From NCBI GenBank assembly GCA_023078555.1, contig CM041201.1:2921713-2985712 (forward strand): a stretch of DNA of 64,000 nt, given 5' to 3'. Position numbers and translations under genes: made by a program. Under the pieces are notes generated by a model, which saw only the letters and a program-made list of their open reading frames with translations, did no database searches and was not told the origin of the DNA. Each line of letters begins with the position of its first letter. Position 1 is the first letter of the stretch. This DNA is from Ulva prolifera (lineage: Eukaryota > Chlorophyta > Ulvophyceae > Ulvales > Ulvaceae). Below are positions 47,601 to 60,417 of this stretch, piece after piece.

Positions 47601-50199
47601 AGCACATACTCTAAGGTCACAGTCCTCTACGGTCACAGTCCAGCTCACCTGGTAACTGTGTGGTAAGGTCACAGTCCAGCTCAGCAACCTCCTGCTGTGT
47701 CGTCCAATGATGGTGGCCCAGGGGCGGATGTTGAGTGTGTGCACCAGCTGCTGCTTCAAGATTCCAGTCTGTGTAGTGTTGAGCATCGGTGGTTGGTTGT
47801 GTTGGTGTAATGTCCACCTCACTCGTTGCTCTTTGAGTGCTGCTCCGCCTCACACCTGCAGCCATCGAAAATCATAAACTCCACATGAATTCTTCTAGTG
47901 CAAAACTGCTCGCGGTGTCCGGTACTCCTGAGCGATGCTTTGTACTGGACAATCCCCATGCGGTTGCTTACGGTGCTGCCCGTGGCAATGAGTCTGTTCA
48001 ACTCAACATTTCCAAGGGCGGAAAGACACCACAAGCAGCTGTTAAACCTCAGCTCCTACCATCAAACGTACCTGCACTGTGCTGTTCCAGCGCATGATCA
48101 GCCTCCGTAGCAGCAGATCTAGATGAGTCGATACCTGTAGCGAGCAGACTGTGCGTCCCTACGATCGAGTGTGCCTGAGGGACAGAGCTGACCCCTGCCA
48201 CCTTTACGGAGGCTTCCTGTACTTTCTGTGCCTGTACGGAGGCTTCCTGTGCTTCCTGTGCTTCCTGTGCCTGTTCTGGATGCTCATATTGGCCATGCTC
48301 GGCCACTGGTGCCATGACCTCGGCCGAGGGACGACCCATAGCCTCAGATGCAAAGCTGGCTGTTTCTATACCACTACTCTGTGCTGTGACCTGTGTCCCA
48401 CCAACTGCTTCACAATCACTGTCATCATCAAGCGCCAGCAATCGCAGGCCATCCGTGGCCATGTCAGGCGCACTGCGCGCCTTTTCGTATGCAATCTGCT
48501 CCAGAATGTCTGCAGCAGAGCCAGAAGCAAGTGTGGCATCATCATGTAGAACGTCGGGGACATGTGACCTTCTGCTCACGACCTCCATCTGCTGAGCAAC
48601 CCCGGCTGGCATCTGCTTGGGAGCGTCTTCTACCATCGAAGACGCTTGCTGCCATGTGCCATTGGGTCCAGCCGTTTTTTTCAATCCGCTGAGATCTAAA
48701 GCTTGGTCCTCGTGCAAGCCTTCCAAGTGCGCCATGCTGGCCTCTACACCATGTACATCAGGTGCACACTCCCCCTCCGGAGGCTGTGCCTGAACCTTCG
48801 CCGCTTGCACCACATCGCCCACAGCATCAGACATGGTGTCCTCCACTCCAGCTGAAGCGCCTGCAACTGCACGAGTCAGTGTGGCCAGATGACACAGGAC
48901 TTCTGCGTGACGATGATGCGCATGGCAACCTGGTCACCTCCCACAGCCCAAGCCATCGTTGTCCATGTTGGGAAAACCATGCAATAAATTTTACATACAG
49001 AGAGTCCATATCAGAGCTCACCTGAATGTGTCACCTGTGTAGCTAAATGATCCTCCGCCACGAACACCACATCGTTGCTGACCTCATTCTCCAAATCCCC
49101 TGCCGCATAGTCATAGCTGCTTGAGCGTGCAGACTCCATATCAACATCCTGAGTGGAAGCCTCGATGGAGGCCACAGCCGCTGCCTGTGATTCACTTGGC
49201 CGTGGCGATATCACAGCTGGGGTGTCCCTGAACAACTCTGCCGCTTGTGCTGAAGCAATTGGCATCTGCTCTGGCTGATCCGGGATGTGAGGCATCACAT
49301 CGTATCTGAGAGAGCCAGCGCCTTCCTGTGACGGTGATCCTACTGTGAGATCTGAACATTCAAAGCTGTCAGCCATGCTGGCCTTCTGTGGCAGCGGATC
49401 ATCTGAGCCAGGCAGGCTTGATAAATCTTCGTCCACACCATCTCCATCCTCCAAGCAGAGCTGTGTCAAGTCAAGTTGCGCTCCAATATCCAGACTATCT
49501 CCAGAAGCATGGAGCAGGTCAGTATCATCTGGCAAGCCTTCTTCTTGCACATCAGACAGCATTGAAATCTCTTCTGCCTGCCCTTGCGCGATTTGTTCCT
49601 CTGGGACTGCTGGAAGGGCCGCCTCAATCTGATGAGGTAGCAGCCCAGCGTCTAAGTCCCCGACTGTCTCTGGCGCTACTCCCCCTGAACTGTTAGATGA
49701 CCAGAGCTGGCCTGATCCAGAGGACGGACGATAAACAACACGGCTGTCACCTGCATCTGCAACACGCACTTGAAGAGCAGCTCAGTCCAAATGCAACGCG
49801 CATGGCGCATCCCAGGAACTGAGGCTACCTGGCGGGTGCTCCTTCAGTGCTTTGTCCCCTTCAGTCCTCCTGCGGATAGAGTCGCAACCTGGGGACTCAA
49901 CTGGAGCACTGAAAGGTCTACCGTCCTCCGCTGCTCTACGTTCGAGGCGTACTTGTTTGTCCTGCTTAGATTTCCTGTACTCCTCGAGCATTGGTTCTAA
50001 GTCGTCGTGGAAACCCTCATCTTCATTGGTGTCCTGCAGGCCCAGGCACCTTCATCCCCAAGACGGACGCAAGTAGCTCAGCGCTCTACTCGCTGCTGCA
50101 CGTCCCTCAGACAAGCAGAAATCTGAGGGACGTCTCGGATGTGCAGGCATGATCAGAGAGAGCAGCAACCTCTGGAATCACCTGAACGAACTCGTCCAT
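44658..50199 (-). CDS. Unrecognised protein of about 1300 residues
   Basis: Eight exons read on the minus strand: 50199-50182, 50033-49829, 49756-49022, 48860-48072, 47855-47649, 47493-46909, 46583-46228, 45665-44658. All junctions keep frame; intron phases are 0, 1, 1, 1, 1, 1, 0. The first exon is only 18 nt (MDEFVQ). The N-terminus is charged (LEPMLEEYRKSKQDKQVRLE). Exons 3 and 4 are acidic, low-complexity and rich in D/E/S/A/Q, with a short AQEAQEAQEA repeat. The only part that looks folded is about 100 residues around VVDRLVAFSVGQMGVEALL, VIGAIKFLLEAQQRGVTVVA and AVQKVLSDLIG, predicted helical. The C-terminal exon is Arg/Gln/Pro/Gly-rich with QQRPQSAGP and QRRPSSALA. No family recognised; a cytoskeletal or ciliary scaffold is one guess. 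The last two acceptor/donor choices are the least certain. Confidence 0.6.
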
Positions 50200-53020
50200 G
50201 ACTCGAGCAGCTGTACCGTAGCACCCCGCCCGGTAGAACGATATCACCTAATGGACAATCGTGCGCATTTCACTTGACATGGAATATTGATATTGAACAA
50301 GGCAATGTAAAAATGTTGTGCGTGGACTTCAAGCATCGAGAAACTCAGCCTGTACCAGAAAAACGTTCGCTCTCGCGGCCACCTGAGCGAAGTGTTGAGC
50401 GGAGATATATAATACCCTATGACGGCTGATGACTGAAAGTTTCCCCGGATTCAGATGCGAGTGACGGGCGCAAATGACACTGGACGTGAATCATGCATGG
50501 CACTGGACCCTCCTTGCAAGGCCTTGCTCGAGCTGCCAGAAGCTTGTTTTTAGGCGAACACAGTTGTCATGAAACCAGAAACCATATCAACGCAGCGCAT
50601 GCAACTTTGTCAGCTGATTTTGCAAGATCAATCTTCACACCAGGCTCTTCCTAAGCCACCAATGCTGGCAAGTTGCTTTGCTGCAGGGCTGCTCTTCGCC
50701 GGAGAGTACAGCATGTAGCTCGTGGCAGCACAAGACCCCGACGTTCTTCTCGAGGGGTGATCATATACCGCCTTGACCGTGGCTGTTGCGACCCCGGAAA
50801 CAACATGCCAGCACTGCTGCCCTACAAGCATGTAGGACAGACGTCCAACAAATGGGTATTCACCAGCTGACCACTTAAGTGGGGATAAAAAAGCTGGGCA
50901 CCTAATCGTGCCCTAGTGTTCATTGGAAACTGATCATGTCTCCGCTTGATGCCAGCATTGTGCACGCACCAGTGAATCTGCTATTGCCGCTGCGATTTCA
51001 CAGGATATAACAGAATATCGTTCTTCGAACTCAGATGGAGATCAAGATCTGTATCACCTATGCTGATCTGCATGGCTCATTGCATTGATGGCTGCACACG
51101 GTACAAACTACAATGTGTATGCACGTGGACATCACCACCTTCCCTCAAAGGGCACACTGTCCAGAAGCAGTGCCGATGTGCCAGTTCAGGCACATCCACT
51201 GTGCAACTCTGTTGGACCGCACGCAGTGACACTCTCTGTGCGGGGAGGAATAGTTCTGCTGTCTCAGCGCCTGCAAATCAACTATACTTGAAGATGATCC
51301 CTGTAGTCTCTGAAACTATGCACCCCAGATGATCCACAGCTTGAGGAATTTCAGACTGAAGCGATAATAATGATGGAGCTCGATCTCTGATCCGTGGAGG
51401 GTTCCACAGCTCTCCATGCAGAGTGCCTGCCATGCACAATTCATGCCACAGCGTGTACATGAACTCCGTTGACAGTGTGGACTACATCACGAAAACAGCT
51501 TCAATTTACTGTCTTCATGCTGTAGCTGTAGGAACACGTGACAAGGTAGCAGTGGCAGGTCTAGACGTCATGTGCACCATCTGCACCAACACGATTGACA
51601 CATGCATCTGGCTGGGTACATGCAACTACACGTAGAAACTGCTACTCATGCGATGTGTTGTATGCAGATCTATCTGGTAAGCCTCTAGGGTCACAGTGGG
51701 AGGGCGCTAGTGTCAAAAAAGGTATGCTGTAAGCCTTCCCTTTGTCCTGCAGGCGATTGCCCAGCGCTGCTGCCCCAAGACTTCCAACGGCCCAACGGTG
51801 GAGCCCTCAACGTTTGAAGTAGCCGTTCCAATCAGCTACTGACAGTGTACCATTTAGCATAAGAAAGCAGGTGATGGCCGGTCACGACATGATGTAAGAT
51901 TGCTCAGTCCTGACAGTTCAGCAGCAGAACGGAGCTCCGCGGAGTAAAGGTGACACAGTATACTGCTAACAGAAACGCACGCGATCCTGAAATCAAAGCC
52001 TGGGAATTGTGCCGACGCGATCGGCTTGTGTCCCATTAGTCAGTCCAGTACAGGTTGGTGTAAGTACGTCGTTCACATTTCTCGATTTCAGCAGGTGACG
52101 GGGTTGCAATCGCGCTGTGACGCAAAGCATATATGCGTCAACTTGGCGGTCGGAAACTTGGACGATGGATCACTGTGTCTTTCTGACTGTTGCCCCGCTG
52201 CATCTCCTGCATGTCCGTTAACACTGGTTTGAAACGCGGTGCGGTTGTTGTGATCGAATTGCCCACAGACCGGCGAAACGTCGAAGCTCGCGTATGTACG
52301 TTCATCCTTGGGGAGTCGGTTGAGCATGCATGCCTGTTCCTTTGGCTGTCGGTCACTACGGGTCGCAGAAAATGAAGAAGAAAAGCGCTGCTTAGCATGG
52401 TGGTGGGGCTAGGTTGTGCTATAGCGTCGCATGCACCTGTGTGAATCTGGTCCTGACAGTTGCTCCGTACACGTATACACAGACTGCGTCTGTTCTTTTG
52501 TTCGCATCCTTCAGCTCGCCATTCTGACATCTCATCGCGTAGGCCCGCTTGGAGACCTCGTCTCGATAGCTTGCTCACACTGATCGCGGGCAAAGCACGG
52601 TCGTTGAGCTGCCGTCAAGATGGGAACAGCCTGCCTCGACAAGACCATGAGGTGCGGTAGCACCAGCCTCGAATAACTGCTATGAATGTATGAAGTCTGA
52701 TATTTGTGGTGTTTGAAGACAGTTAAGCGGTGCGGTGGTGCTACCGTTCATGCGCTCTCACCGTCGCACCGTTGCAGCACGATTGCCGAAGGCTGCCTGG
52801 CAAGCCTGCTTGACTGTAGCCACACTGATAGAAAGATGTGAGTGTTGATAATATATGCCTAGCCTTTGTCTCAGAGCGCGGATACCGTCGAGCAGTGGTC
52901 GCAAATAGGCAACGCTGGCGTGGAGCTGCCGTATGGAGATGCACATATCCACGACATGCCAAAAAGTGAACGTGACTGGCCAATGCTGCAGTGGGAAAAC
53001 AGAGGTATTCTTTGCTTGAC
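50200..53020. other. Intergenic, no supported gene
   Basis: Divergent upstream regions of the 1300-residue gene (minus) and the kinesin (plus). Several short frames (51085-51291, 51423-51635, 52866-53060 on plus) have no recognisable domain. The last could contribute 5' leader or a short upstream exon of the kinesin. Confidence 0.45.
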
Positions 53021-56000
53021 ATGGCCAAGGGTGCCACTGCGACTCAGAGCAGGGCAATGACTTCGAAACTGAATGATGAGCTTGCGGATTTAGAGCGCTA
53101 CGTGGCCTCATGTCGAGAACAAAGTCTCCGGGCATTGTCTGCCTTGAAAGAGTCATCTCTACCATCATCTACGCTTGGTGGAGATGACCTGACATCTGCC
53201 AAGCTGGAGGGTGACCTCAGCAGGCTGCAGAAGAGTTATCAAGACCTCCGCCAGCAACATCACAGTGTTCAGCAAGAGAATGAGCGAGTCCTCCAGGAAT
53301 GCCGGGTCCTCAAGCAGCGAAACTCAGAGCTGTCACGAGGGACCGACCCAGGTCGGGCAGACAGGAAAGAGCTCCACCACCAGATCTACCAAAGAGATCA
53401 GGAGCTCTCACAGCTTCGGGAAAAAGCTCGCTTGCACGACGACGAGGTTGCTTCACTGAAGCAAGATTTCACCGATCTCAAGCGACAATGTGATAAGCAT
53501 AACAACTCTGTTGTGCGCTTGACCGATCAGTGTGCACAACTCCAGGCTGAACTGACCTCCACGCAAACAGCACTCAACACAGCTCGGGCAGACGTTCAAA
53601 AGTACAAGGCAGCCGCCACGACAGCCTCGAGGGCGGCCTCCATTGTTGCAAGCCCCTCCGGAACACCACCTGCTGCTTCCCCCGCCTCATCGTCAGTGCC
53701 CGCAGGCTATGCTGCTGCACTGGAAGAGCTGCGGCAGAAAGTTGCAGACATGCAGAGCGATAAGCAGTACATCGAAGACACCGTGGTGTCTATGTATGAA
53801 GAACTCTTCTCCGATGAGAGCCTGGCGAACTGTGTGAACAAGGTCCGCAGGAAGGAGATTGATGTCATCGCCTCAGCAGATGCTCGAGGAGGCAAGCGGG
53901 GCACAGCTGCAGGCGGCAAAGCAGCCCCGAGGCTGAAGCAGAAACTAGATGATGCGACCACACGGATAGAGCAGCTTGAGAAGGAGCTGTCGTCCCGGAA
54001 GGACGAGATAGGCGCCATGGAGCGACACCACGCTGACCTCCTCAAGATTCAGAGGCTCGAGTCTGATGCCCAGGTCACTCACTTCAAGGTGTCGCTCCTT
54101 TGCCACTGCCTACAGCCCAGGCTCCGACCATGTCTGCATTGTGTGTGTTCACGCCTGTGCAAGCAGCGGCTATGACCTGATTGAAGTCATCTGCCATGGT
54201 CTGCTCTGTCCAGGCAGATCCATGCAAGGTACACACTCACTCCTGGAACATTCCGCTTTGTTAAATGAGACCAGCTACCGGTCTCCACAGCAAGCACCAG
54301 CATGTCTTACACCCAGATTCATCAGCCTCCAGTGCGTTGGTTGCCCTTGCGATGCATAGGCCACGGCGCTGACAGCAGTAATTCGCAGCCATGTATTTGA
54401 AGCACGTCGTGCTCAGCCTCCCAGTTTGCAGGCACATTTCAGATTGTGCATGCATGTGCCTGCCCCCATGCTGCCTGCGCTGCTGCAGGATGCGTGGAAG
54501 GCAGAGCTAGACAAGCGGAAGGTTCTGCACCAGAAGGTGCTGGAGCTGAAGGGCGCGATCCGCGTGTTCTGCCGCGTGCGGCCGCTCACGCCCGCCGACG
54601 CCACCACCGACATGGCCATCGACGTCAAGGACCAGGAGAATCTCGTAGTGAACGTCCCGCCCAACACTCTCGGGGAGGAGCGCCGCCGCGCCACCAGCGC
54701 GCCGCTGCACGGCCGCCGGACCCCGCCCTCCACCCCGGAGCGCGTCACCACACGCGAATGCATGTGTGCCTCGTCCCGCCACTTGCATGAAGCATGAGCT
54801 CACAAGCTGTCAGCAGGATCACCTCGCAGTTGGCCACGAGATCCCGGTCGTTCGACTCAGCGATATCCTGGAGTGTACTGCAGAGACAGGGCCGCATGTG
54901 AGGGCGGCATGGCGTAACCGTGGGGAGGGGATTGACACGCGTACGTGGCACGCAGGTTCGAGTTTGACCGCGTGTTTGGCCCGGAGGACCAGCAGGAGGC
55001 TGTCTACGAGGACGTGTCGGACCTCGTCATCTCGGCGGCAGACGGCTACAACGTGTGCATCATGGCGTACGGGCAGACCGGCAGCGGCAAGACGTACACG
55101 ATGCAGGGCACGCCGGAGCGGCCGGGGATCAACATGCGCGCGCTGCAGGAGCTCTTCCAGCTCGCAGAGGGCCGGGCTGACTCGATGCGCATGACGGTCC
55201 AGGCGAGCATCCTCGAGATCTACAACGACAGCATCTTTGACCTGTTGTCGCCGTCGCCGCGGGAGAGCGGCTCGAAGCTCGACATCAAGGAGCTGAAGTA
55301 CGCCCCCCTGCCTTCGCCTGCGCTTGCCAACTCTAGAGTCAACTCTAGAGGCTGCTGCTGCTGTGTTGATGGAGGATGACTGCGTCGATGGCGCAACCAT
55401 GGCACATTGGAGCATCAGGCCAGAACACAGATCATGTGCACACATGGAGTCGTCCGTCGACCTTGCATGTGCGTGTGTTCATCCTCCTTGCGATCTCGCT
55501 GCTTGCCGGAATTGTCGGGGAGGCATGAAGCGTGCTGCGCAGCCACGCCAGAAGACGTGCTGCAGCTGGTGCTCTGCTGTGTGGTCAGTTGTGTCTGCGT
55601 ATGCCTGAAGCTGCTGCAGCGTTCTGCTGCCGAGGCTCCGGCATTCCACGCACGATCGTCTACAAGTGTGTATCGCCCACAGCACGCTGCCGTGCGAAGC
55701 GGAATCATTCGTTTTGGTTGGACTGACGGCCTGTCTGAGTATGTTCTGACATGCATGCAGCAAGGCAGGTAAGATATGTTTTGGCGGATCAAGCCTCCAT
55801 CCATCATCGGGGTGCAAAAGGGGGGCACAGCTGACTCAGTAGACAGAGGGCATACACATGCTGCCATGCAGCACCAATGTGGACAGACAGCATTCTGTCT
55901 TTGTGGTGCACGCGAGTGGCCACGTGGTCTGGTGACAACCACGTGTGGGTAGCAGGCCATGAGCTTGGTGGCATAGTGTGTGTCCTGTATGACACGGCTG

Positions 56001-57751
56001 AGCTGCATCTGTAGTCACAACTGCGCTCCTGCACCTGGCTCGGTGTGACATCAGCCGGTGTTCTGTTGTCCAGCATCAGTCGCCTGGTGCGAGTCATACT
56101 GGCATGGTCAGCCTACTGGGCCTGTGGCTGTTTGACTCACTCAGTCCCCGAGTGCTCATTCACACCATGCCGGACGACAACACCTACCTACAGTACGGGC
56201 GCCGTACAGTGTCCATGGGTTGTGTTTGCACTGGTGACTCCGTGGAGCTCCAAGATGCTTTGTGATGGCTCTCTGCACCGTCGACATCAGCATTATGCAG
56301 GCAGTGCTATGGTATCTGTCATGAGTGCCTGCCATGCAATGGCCCGAGCACCATCCTGCAGGCATGCTGGATTCCATGAGCAGAGCTGGCCCACGCCACT
56401 GCGGCACAGAGCTGTGCCTCGACTGAGCGGTCACCACTTGGAAAATTGACTCCATCCTGAAGCCGCCATCATCGTCTGTGTTACACTCATGTACAACCTC
56501 GTGCTCAAGAGCCATGCTGGAGCATCGCAGTCAGCCTGTGCCCTGTAGCTATCTGCTAAAGATGGAAACAAGGTATATGTCATTCACGTCACACCAGCGC
56601 ATCCGCCACAACACTAGCTCCTGACCTTGATCACCTAGTGGCGATCGAGTCTGTTTTTTGACTTCTGATGCGCTTGTGGCCATGGTGGTCTGCCCAATCG
56701 GTACTCATCTTGTGGCGGTATCGCATGCCATGTCGGCACTGACGCCCCCCCTCCGCTCTGCAGCGGCCACATCTGGATCCCAAACCTCATCATCCAGAAG
56801 GTCGGCAGCGTTACAGACGTGGAGGAGCTCATCCGCAAAGGCGACAAGGGCCGCTCGACGTTCGCGACCGACATGAACGAGCACTCCTCCCGCTCCCACC
56901 TCATCCTCTCACTCTACATCGCCACCAGCAACCTCGTCACGCACGAGAAGACCGCGAGCAAGCTCCACTTGATTGACCTTGCGGGCAGCGAGCGCGTGAG
57001 CCGCTCCCACGCGCAGGGCGACCGCCTGCGGGAGGCGCAGAACATCAACACCTCGCTGTCGGCACTGGGCGACGTGATCTCGTCACTGAAGAGCCACAAC
57101 CCGCACGTGCCGTACCGCAACTGCAAGCTGACGCGCATGCTGTCAGACTCTCTCGGCGGCGCAAGCAAGACGCTGCTGGTCGTGAATCTGAGCCCCGCGC
57201 CGGATAGCGCGGCGGAGAGCCGCTGCAGCTGCGAGTTTGCGAGCCGCGCAAAGAAGGTGGAGCTCGGGCGGGCGACGCGGAACGTCTCGGAGCGCGACGA
57301 GAGCAACAAGCCGCCACCGCGGCCGGCGAGCGTGGGCGCGAGCGCGCGGCGGCTGTCGCGGCCGCTTTCCGCGTCGGCCGAGGCGCCGAAGGTCCGGGCG
57401 GCGAGCCGGGACGTGACACGGGCGCGCACTGCGAGCCGGGACCCACCCGCGCGCACCCCCTCCCGCACGCCAAGCCGCACGCCGTCCCGTACGCCGAGCC
57501 GGGACCAGCTCGCGCGGACGCCGAGCCGCGACATGTCTCGCGCGCGTGGTGCGAGCCGGGAGCCTTTTGCGCGCGCTCCAGCTGCGCCAGCGCCGGTGAG
57601 CCGGGACGGCGGCTGGAACAGTAGCACAACGGCGGCGGGCCGCGGCAGCAGTGGCCGCATCAGCCGCGTGTCGAGCAGCGAGGAGGGGAAGCTCCATGTG
57701 CGCACGGCGAGCCAGGGGCGGCTCTCCGGCGGCGCGCCGCGCTTTCGGTGA
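53021..57751 (+). CDS. Kinesin-14, C-terminal motor
   Basis: Four exons: 53021-54088 (or 54073), 54489-54763, 54956-55297, 56764-57751, joined in frame to about 890 residues. Residues about 15-356 form a coiled-coil stalk interrupted by an Ala/Ser/Pro linker (SPSGTPPAASPASSS). The neck/motor starts LELKGAIRVFCRVRP (about 375), typical of minus-end-directed kinesin-14. Nucleotide motifs: P-loop GQTGSGKT (487-494), switch I NEHSSRSH (600-607), switch II DLAGSE (633-638), plus the VPYRNCKLTRML microtubule-binding segment. Behind the motor sits an unusual basic tail of about 150 residues with repeated T-x-S-R units (ARTPSRTPSRTPSR). ATG 53021 has a good context (gacATGgcc); the frame is open a little further upstream. 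The donor after exon 2 was chosen by phase. Expected roles are spindle organisation or minus-end transport. Confidence 0.93.
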
Positions 57752-59766
57752 GCTCGCATGCGCCGCATGCGTGCGATTGCTCAGCCTCACGTGGGCGCGC
57801 GTGCTGAGCTGCAGCATTAGCGGCAGCTCTGCAGCCGTTTGTAGCGCCAGCGCGCTGGGCGCAGGCATGGGACGGCGCTGCAGGAGGAGGCTGTAGTGGG
57901 GAGTGTAGGCAGGACGGCCTGGCGGCGGGGGCAGGCACTAGGAAGGAACAGCGAGCGGGTCGCTGTGGAGGCAGCGCTCCGGTGCGGATGCTGTGTTGTT
58001 TTGCACTGGCCCACGGGCCTGAGAAGATAGTGTGGTGTACTGGAGGCGCTTTTGGAGTGTGCTGTTGCGTGGTGTGGACGCCGGAGTGGGCGAAGGGGTC
58101 AGGGGCGGGGTCGGAGGGGCGGGGCGGTTGCCGTGCAGTGCTTCGAGGCCCTGTGTATGCCTGTGAATCACTGTTTGTGTGGCTGGTGCGGTTTCCGTGA
58201 CCATGGGCTGCAGCTGTGAATAGAAGGTGGAGGGGCCTGGTCGCGCAGGTGTGGGGAAGGGTCAAGCATGGGCAGGGTGGCTTGGGGGGTGGATGTGTGT
58301 ACTACGGGGTGGTGCTGCAGTTGGAATGCATGCAACAGATGGATTTGATGATGTGTGCTGCGGTGGATGCGTGGCGGGAGTATGCAAGACACTTGCTGGT
58401 CGCTCCATCGGGATGCAAGGCCAGAACGCACGTACTGGTCCAGCAGCAGTGCAGTGGCTCAGCAGCAGTGCTGGATGCTGCAGGGAGTGTTGTCCGGGGT
58501 GGTTGTCGTTGTTGGGATGCGCCCGGAGAGTGGCGTGGTCGCATAGTGAAAGCAGGTTGAGAATGCTGTATGCAATTCTGCAGCAAGCATCCGTGTCAAT
58601 GCGCTGTTGGCCTTGCAAGCAGTGGGGGTGCCCAGCTGTGTCCTGTAGTTCTGCAACAGAGTTGATCAGCATGCATCCTGCAAAACTTTTGGGATCGCCA
58701 CTGTGCCACACGACCGACTGCCTGCACACTCTCCACGTTGCACACTCTCCACTGGGGCGTCCAAATGTAATGGCGGGCCTGCTGTTCACAGCTCCGAAGT
58801 CACCGAGAGCGGCAGGTGTCATTGCTATGCAGGCAAGACAATGTGTCGTTCAAAGCAGTGCACTTCACTTGTGATGTTCATTTGTGTACAGCATGGGACC
58901 TGCAACATGAGCGAGTGACATCTTCACCGCAGCAACTTGATTACAACGAGCATCTGACTAATATTCGTTCCAAGTACATAATACTTTCAGCAGTTCTGGT
59001 GTTGCGTCCACAATGCCTCGTTCCTACGTATTCAGAGGCGTATTTATATTCGAGTGCTCCTGAAAGGTTCTAGCCTCACCGTAGAAAGTCTCACACATGC
59101 ATTATGTGAAGATCGTCTATGTGTTGGTGGCATAGGCTGATGTATAGACATCGATCCCTGGCTCAACGGAAGAGATGGCTCAGGCCTGAAAGGTAGTGAC
59201 GCAAGCTGCACCACACAAAGCACACACCAGCAAACACACTCACACTGCAGGACATCCTGTGCGACCAGCGCATTCTTCACCATAGTTAGGACTTGCACCA
59301 GGTTGTGAGCTCGCCGCTGTCAGACAGAGAAGGAGCAACGGCACTGCAGTCTTGTAGAGCTGCACCCAAAAACAGAAAATGACACACAGCAGCCCTCACC
59401 TCGGCTGTGGGACAGGCCAACCGCACCCATCCTGACCATCACTGTTGATGCAACATGAAACACTGCTCGCAGTAGCTATCTCAAAGGGCAGCTTTCATCA
59501 GGACGCCACTGCAGGTGGGCATGGTGTGATAGCCGATTAGATTTGAATTCTGCATTCCTACCTCTGCATACGATCATAAATTAATCACGCGGTTGCTCAT
59601 GAGCGTCAACTGCAGCCAGGCAGAGATACCATTTGCTTTGGTCCGAATTGAGTCCACGCAGCGACATGTTCCACGTGTGGTCATGTGGGTCCAGTTTTTT
59701 CAATTTCAAGCTGTCAGTGTTGGAAAGGAAACTGCTAGGTAAGGTAAGCTGAGGTTTACTTGTACT

Positions 59767-59830
59767 TTACTTTGCAAGTTCAGATCGACATAGAGGACAG
59801 GTTGACATCAGGTCGGAGCTCGAGGATGGC
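59767..59830 (-). CDS. Candidate last exon with a RING-like CPLCR end
   Basis: After a ggcag acceptor the minus strand reads PSSSSDLMSTCPLCRSELAK and TAA (59769-59767). CPLCR close to a C-terminus is how many RING-finger proteins end, but no matching first half (C-x-x-C ... C-x-H) was found upstream. The directly preceding frame instead encodes a hydrophobic stretch (LVGLLCAALYWFVSCTFALT). It could be chance. Confidence 0.22.
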
Positions 59831-60343
59831 CTGCCTTGGCCAGAAGTCACACTGATGATTGCCGTCAGTGCGAAGGTGCAGGAAACAAACCAGTACAAAG
59901 CAGCACAGAGCAGACCCACTAACCAGCACGTGTCGCAATGGTGCTGCTGGGCTTGGCATAAATGCGGATCATCTGAGTGGTGACGGAACAGATCTGCATC
60001 GTTAACGGGTGATGCCTGGTCTGATTGATGTACCATTTGTTGGCACATTTGGATGACATTCTTTTGTGGTGTTTATGTTCTCCCGTTTCCTCTTTTGTAA
60101 ATACCATTTGTTAACAATCGGCACATCATGCCCGAAACGTGCGTGGGTGGGTGTTGTGTGGGACCCTTCTCTCAACTTGCCAGACGCTTTCTGTCTTCCT
60201 GATGATCGACCATGACCCCAGGGTCGGCCATGGATCATCTGCAAGTGGCTGCTGTGCGTGCTCGCTGGCCACATGCACCATGGTCACAGCGACAAAGCCG
60301 GGGAGGCAGGTAGCACCGCAGGCCACTGGAAGTCAACACCGTC

Positions 60344-60417
60344 CCATGCCATCAGCCTGCAAAAGGGGGACTCATGAAGGCCATGCCATCAGCCTGCAAA
60401 AGGGGGACTCATGAAGG
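60344..60417. repeat. Tandem duplication, 37-bp unit, two copies
   Basis: Identical copies at 60344-60380 and 60381-60417, each starting ccatgccatcagcctgc. Confidence 0.95.

Noticed and set aside
57651..58265. Minus and plus frames over and after the kinesin tail
   Set aside because: They overlap the confidently placed kinesin exon or G-rich 3' flank and have no domain.
60201..60239. Imperfect palindrome gatgatcgaccatg...ccatggatcatc
   Set aside because: Short and imperfect; no associated gene end or element was recognised.
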